Shown: positions 5,140 through 6,959 of the stretch, piece by piece
Layout of the letters: each line of letters starts with the position of its first letter
Position numbering within the stretch: the first letter of the stretch is position 1
Notes under the pieces: model-generated
Databases searched by the model: none
What the model was told of the DNA's origin: nothing
Seen by the model: only the letters and a program-made list of their open reading frames with translations
Made by a program: the position numbers and the translations under genes
Origin: Actinomycetota bacterium
Lineage (GTDB): Bacteria; Actinomycetota; Thermoleophilia; Gaiellales; Gaiellaceae
Reading direction: 5' to 3'
Assembly: GCA_019234175.1 (NCBI GenBank)
Contig: JAFALP010000157.1
Location: 1 to 6,959 of the forward strand
DNA length: 6,959 nucleotides

Positions 5140-5997
5140 GCCACCCGTACGCTCCCCGGCCCCGCGTGGGCGGCGCTGGGCGAGGTCGAGATCGCTCCGG
5201 CGGACGAGCCCGGGCCGGGCGTCGGGATCCTGATCGTCACGAACGAGCCGGTCGACCTCGACCTGTATCCGTCGCTTCGGCTCATCGCCAACTACAGCGT
5301 CGGCTACGACCGCATCGACGTCGCCGGTGCGAGCGCGCGCGGGATCGCCGTCTCGAACACGCCCGGCGTGCTCGACGCGGCGACGGCCGACCTTGCGATC
5401 GCGCTCATGCTGGCGGTCCGCCGCGGCGTCGTCACCGGCGACCGCATGATCCGCGCAGGCGAGTGGGGCACGCACTGGGCCGGGCCGCCGTTCCTCGGCC
5501 ACGACGTCTCCGGCACGACGCTCGGCATCGTCGGCCTGGGCCGCATCGGCTCGGCGGTGGCGAAGCGCGCCGTCGGGTTCGACATGCGGGTCGTCAGCGT
5601 TCGCGCCCGCGAAGGGAACCTGGACGAGATGCTTCCGGCGTGCGACGTCGTGTCGCTGCACGTCCCGCTCGGTCCGCAGACGCGCGGCCTGATGACGCGC
5701 GAGCGCCTCGCGCTCCTGAAGGACGGCGCGACGCTCGTGAACACGGCGCGCGGCGAGATCGTGGACGAGGATGCGCTCGTGGCCGAGCTCGTGTCCGGAC
5801 GCATCTCGGCCGGCCTGGACGTCTTCGCGTACGAGCCGAGCGTGCCGTCCGAGCTCTTCGATCTGCCCAACGTCGTCATGACGCCGCACATCGGCAGCGG
5901 CACCGTCGAGACGCGCGAGGCGATGACGCGCGTCGTCGTCGACAACGTGCTCGCGTTCCAGCGCGGCGAGCCGCTGCTCACGCCTGTCCTCTTGTAG
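5128..5997 (+). CDS. D-isomer-specific 2-hydroxyacid dehydrogenase (NAD(P)-dependent), 289 aa
   Basis: Reversibly oxidises a D-2-hydroxyacid to the 2-oxoacid; the glyoxylate/hydroxypyruvate reductase and phosphoglycerate dehydrogenase family. The N-terminal part of the catalytic domain ends in YSVGYDRIDV and NTPGVLDAATADLAIALML (57-95). The nucleotide domain has IVGLGRIG (134-141, GxGxxG). The catalytic Arg is R208 (NTARGE), the Glu E236 (DVFAYEP) and the His H254 (TPHIGSGT), so the active-site set is complete. The stretch after the second Rossmann strand is short: VVSVRAREGNLDEMLPACDVV lacks about 15 residues usually found between this strand and LDELL, and the total is shorter than the typical 310-330. 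The basic residues R159 and R161 there would favour NADP, an inference. GTG at 5128 gives the best N-terminus (VKVRATR); GTG 5122 and 5104 are also in frame. Substrate unknown. Confidence 0.9.
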   Translation: MKVRATRTLPGPAWAALGEVEIAPADEPGPGVGILIVTNEPVDLDLYPSLRLIANYSVGYDRIDVAGASARGIAVSNTPGVLDAATADLAIALMLAVRRGVVTGDRMIRAGEWGTHWAGPPFLGHDVSGTTLGIVGLGRIGSAVAKRAVGFDMRVVSVRAREGNLDEMLPACDVVSLHVPLGPQTRGLMTRERLALLKDGATLVNTARGEIVDEDALVAELVSGRISAGLDVFAYEPSVPSELFDLPNVVMTPHIGSGTVETREAMTRVVVDNVLAFQRGEPLLTPVLL

Positions 5998-6007
5998 ACC
6001 AAAGGCA

Positions 6008-6073
6008 ATGGGGACACTCCCCATCACGGGACCGCCAGGAAGTCGTGACCCTTTCGTGCGCGGGAGTGTCCCC
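6008..6073. repeat. REP-like dyad: GGGGACACTCCC and its inverted copy, possible bidirectional terminator
   Basis: The 87-base gap between two convergent genes is filled by symmetric structure. GGGGACACTCCC at 6010-6021 is matched by a perfect 12-base inverted copy, GGGAGTGTCCCC, at 6062-6073. The left arm is also a hairpin by itself: ATGGGG (6008-6013), loop ACACT, CCCCAT (6019-6024). Inside the dyad, TCACG (6024-6028) pairs with CGTGA (6044-6048), and AAAGG (6001-6005) with CCTTT (6050-6054), so alternative folds compete. There is no T-run after a stem, so it is not a classical intrinsic terminator, yet its place at the 3' ends of both transcripts fits a terminator or mRNA-stabilising role. 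REP-type sequences are short, imperfect palindromes in gene ends; from memory, TGTCCCC/GGGGACA-type arms recur in such repeats, but copy number cannot be seen here. Confidence 0.6.
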
Positions 6074-6084
6074 GCCTGTTCCCG

Positions 6085-6363
6085 CTAATACAGCGAGCCC
6101 GGACGGCCGGCGCGGATCCAGTCGCGCACCTCGAACCAGTGGCTCGAGCGAAGGGCGTCGGCGATGCGGTCGTCCGTGTGAGGGGCGTAGAAGACGTGTT
6201 TCTCGAGGTCGCAGCAGATGGCGACGTCGGTGAGCGGCACGCCGCCGACCTTCATGAGCGCGTCGGCGGGGAGCTGCAGCTCCGCCACCGTGTAGTGCTT
6301 GAACTGCAGCTCGGGTGCGAGCTCCATCAGGTCGGGCCAGTCGGGGCAGGTGCGCGAGCTCAT
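6085..6363 (-). CDS. Unidentified 92-residue protein coupled to the Wzt-like ABC ATPase
   Basis: I do not recognise a named family. It starts at ATG 6363, overlapping the stop of the ABC ATPase (ATGA, 6363-6360), so it is translated with it. Visible features: CPDWPDLMELAPELQFKHYTVAELQLP near the N-terminus, a central LTDVAICCDLEKHVFYAPHTDD segment and a C-terminal SSHWFEVRDWIRAGRPGSLY. It has three cysteines (C6, adjacent C50-C51) and four histidines (H23, H56, H62, H75), rich for a small protein in this genome, so a metal or redox site is possible. The alternating helix and strand pattern suggests a compact soluble domain with no signal peptide or membrane segment. Context suggests a part in export or modification of the polysaccharide handled by the transporter, but nothing in the sequence itself shows this. 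Confidence 0.75.
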   Translation of the reverse strand: MSSRTCPDWPDLMELAPELQFKHYTVAELQLPADALMKVGGVPLTDVAICCDLEKHVFYAPHTDDRIADALRSSHWFEVRDWIRAGRPGSLY

Positions 6364-6959
6364 GACCAGCGCCCCGCGAGATGGACAAGGCCGCGGCCCT
6401 CGTCGGCCGGATAGACGACGAACACGAGCGCGTCGTCGATGGAGTGGTACTGCGTCTCGCCGTGCTCGTCGCCGATGTCGACGCGGAGATGCAGCCGGCC
6501 GTCCGAGAACGGCGGGTTGTCCGCCTCGAATCGCAGCGGCAGCAAGCGCGTGTCACCGTTCCACCCGAGCCCGCCCGTCGACACCGCGCCGGAGGCGACG
6601 AGGATGCCGGCGTCGTCGCGCAGCGCCCACGCGAGGCGCGGCGCCGGGAGCGGCGTCTCGGCGACGACGTCGAGCGCGATCGCGAACGGCTCGCCGCCGA
6701 GCAGCTGGCTTCGCTCTCCGTCGGCCGCGAGCAGGCGCACGTTCTCGACGCGCGCGACCTCTCCGCCCCACTCCTTCAGCCCGGCCGCGCGCTCCTCCGG
6801 GTCGCGCTCGCCCGCGAGCAGCCTCCGGTACGCGACGACGGCCGCGTGTGTCGGGCCGTCGAACGCGACGTGACCCTCGCTCAACAGCAGGGCGCGATCG
6901 CACAGCCGCTCCACCGCGCTCGCGTCGTGCGAGACGAAGACGATCGTCCCGCCGCGCTG
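6360..6959 (-). CDS. Wzt-like polysaccharide ABC transporter ATP-binding protein, C-terminal part (runs off the right edge)
   Basis: The last 199 residues of an ATPase subunit that powers export of lipid-linked O-antigen, teichoic-acid-like or similar polysaccharide, working with a Wzm-type permease (not in the window). The visible protein begins GGTIVFVSHDASAVERLCDRALLLSEGHVAFDGP: the last strand of the nucleotide domain, the H-loop His (VSHD), then the ABC-typical end with the LSEGHVAFDG turn. After a linker (VVAYRRLLAGERDPEERAA) comes a beta-rich Wzt C-terminal domain: GEVARVENVRLL, GGEPFAIALDVVAETPLPAPRLAWALRDDAGILVASG, then GRLHLRVDIGDEHGETQYHSIDDALVFVVYPADEGRGLVHLAGRW. In Wzt this domain binds the sugar chain's end and sets export specificity. 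The Walker A and B and signature motifs lie off the right edge. The reading frame is open to the edge; an internal GTG at 6914 is not a start. Confidence 0.92.
   Translation of the reverse strand, partial: QRGGTIVFVSHDASAVERLCDRALLLSEGHVAFDGPTHAAVVAYRRLLAGERDPEERAAGLKEWGGEVARVENVRLLAADGERSQLLGGEPFAIALDVVAETPLPAPRLAWALRDDAGILVASGAVSTGGLGWNGDTRLLPLRFEADNPPFSDGRLHLRVDIGDEHGETQYHSIDDALVFVVYPADEGRGLVHLAGRWS

Noticed and set aside
3606..5291. A 561-codon open minus-strand frame ending in CofD
   Set aside because: Codons before ATG 4520 are out of frame with cofC and read as Arg-rich noise. The ATGA junction and the family N-terminus fix the CofD start at 4520.
6008..6054. tRNA, riboswitch or small RNA gene in the convergent gap
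   Set aside because: The symmetry is explained by short inverted repeats. I see no cloverleaf, no CCA end, no known aptamer core and no promoter.
6360..6914. A stand-alone 184-residue gene starting at GTG 6914
   Set aside because: The same frame is open to the window edge and encodes GGTIVFVSHD just upstream, the H-loop of an ABC ATPase, so the internal GTG is not a start.
1..6959. CRISPR array, insertion sequence, prophage or integron signals
   Set aside because: No spaced direct repeats, transposase, integrase or phage motifs were seen on either strand, and codon use is uniform across all genes, so nothing suggests recent transfer.

Overview
The window is very GC-rich DNA. Third codon positions are almost all G or C, GTG starts are common, and genes are packed with 1-4 base junctions. 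The gene set (ClpP with a VPMVVE start, coenzyme F420 biosynthesis, a Wzt-type polysaccharide exporter) points to an actinobacterium. A deep-branching class such as Thermoleophilia is my guess, not something the sequence proves.

Layout, left to right. (1) Positions 1-129, minus strand: the first 43 codons of clpP. It diverges from a plus-strand pair, a small SRPBCC/AHSA1-type protein (150-500) and an ArsR-like winged-helix regulator (482-823). The 20 bases between clpP and the SRPBCC gene hold a nearly symmetric TATAATA element. It can serve as a -10 box in both directions and places both transcription starts at or within 1-2 bases of the GTG codons. (2) Positions 792-5101, minus strand: a seven-gene run that reads as one operon, in transcription order cofC, cofD, npdG, cofE, an unidentified 82-residue protein, a NarL/FixJ response regulator and pdxH. 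Junctions are ATGA, GTGA and GTGA overlaps, then gaps of 1 and 3 bases, then an overlap of about 11 bases. CofC, CofD and CofE make the activated lactyl-type precursor, join it to Fo and add glutamate, giving F420. NpdG moves hydride between NADPH and F420, so synthesis and reduction of the cofactor are encoded together. (3) Positions 5128-5997, plus strand: a D-isomer-specific 2-hydroxyacid dehydrogenase, divergent from cofC. (4) Positions 5998-6084: a non-coding gap with a compact dyad built on GGGGACACTCCC and its perfect inverted copy, between two convergent transcripts. (5) Positions 6085-6959, minus strand: an unidentified 92-residue protein, coupled by ATGA to the C-terminal part of a Wzt-like ABC transporter ATPase that runs off the right edge.

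The points most worth a second look are: the F420 operon extended by a response regulator, a small unknown protein and a PNP oxidase; the pdxH gene, whose conserved N-terminus has no ATG, GTG or TTG start but does have a perfect AGGAGG placed before an ACG codon; the symmetric promoter feeding two apparently leaderless genes; and the REP-like dyad. I found no RNA genes, CRISPR arrays, insertion sequences or phage genes.
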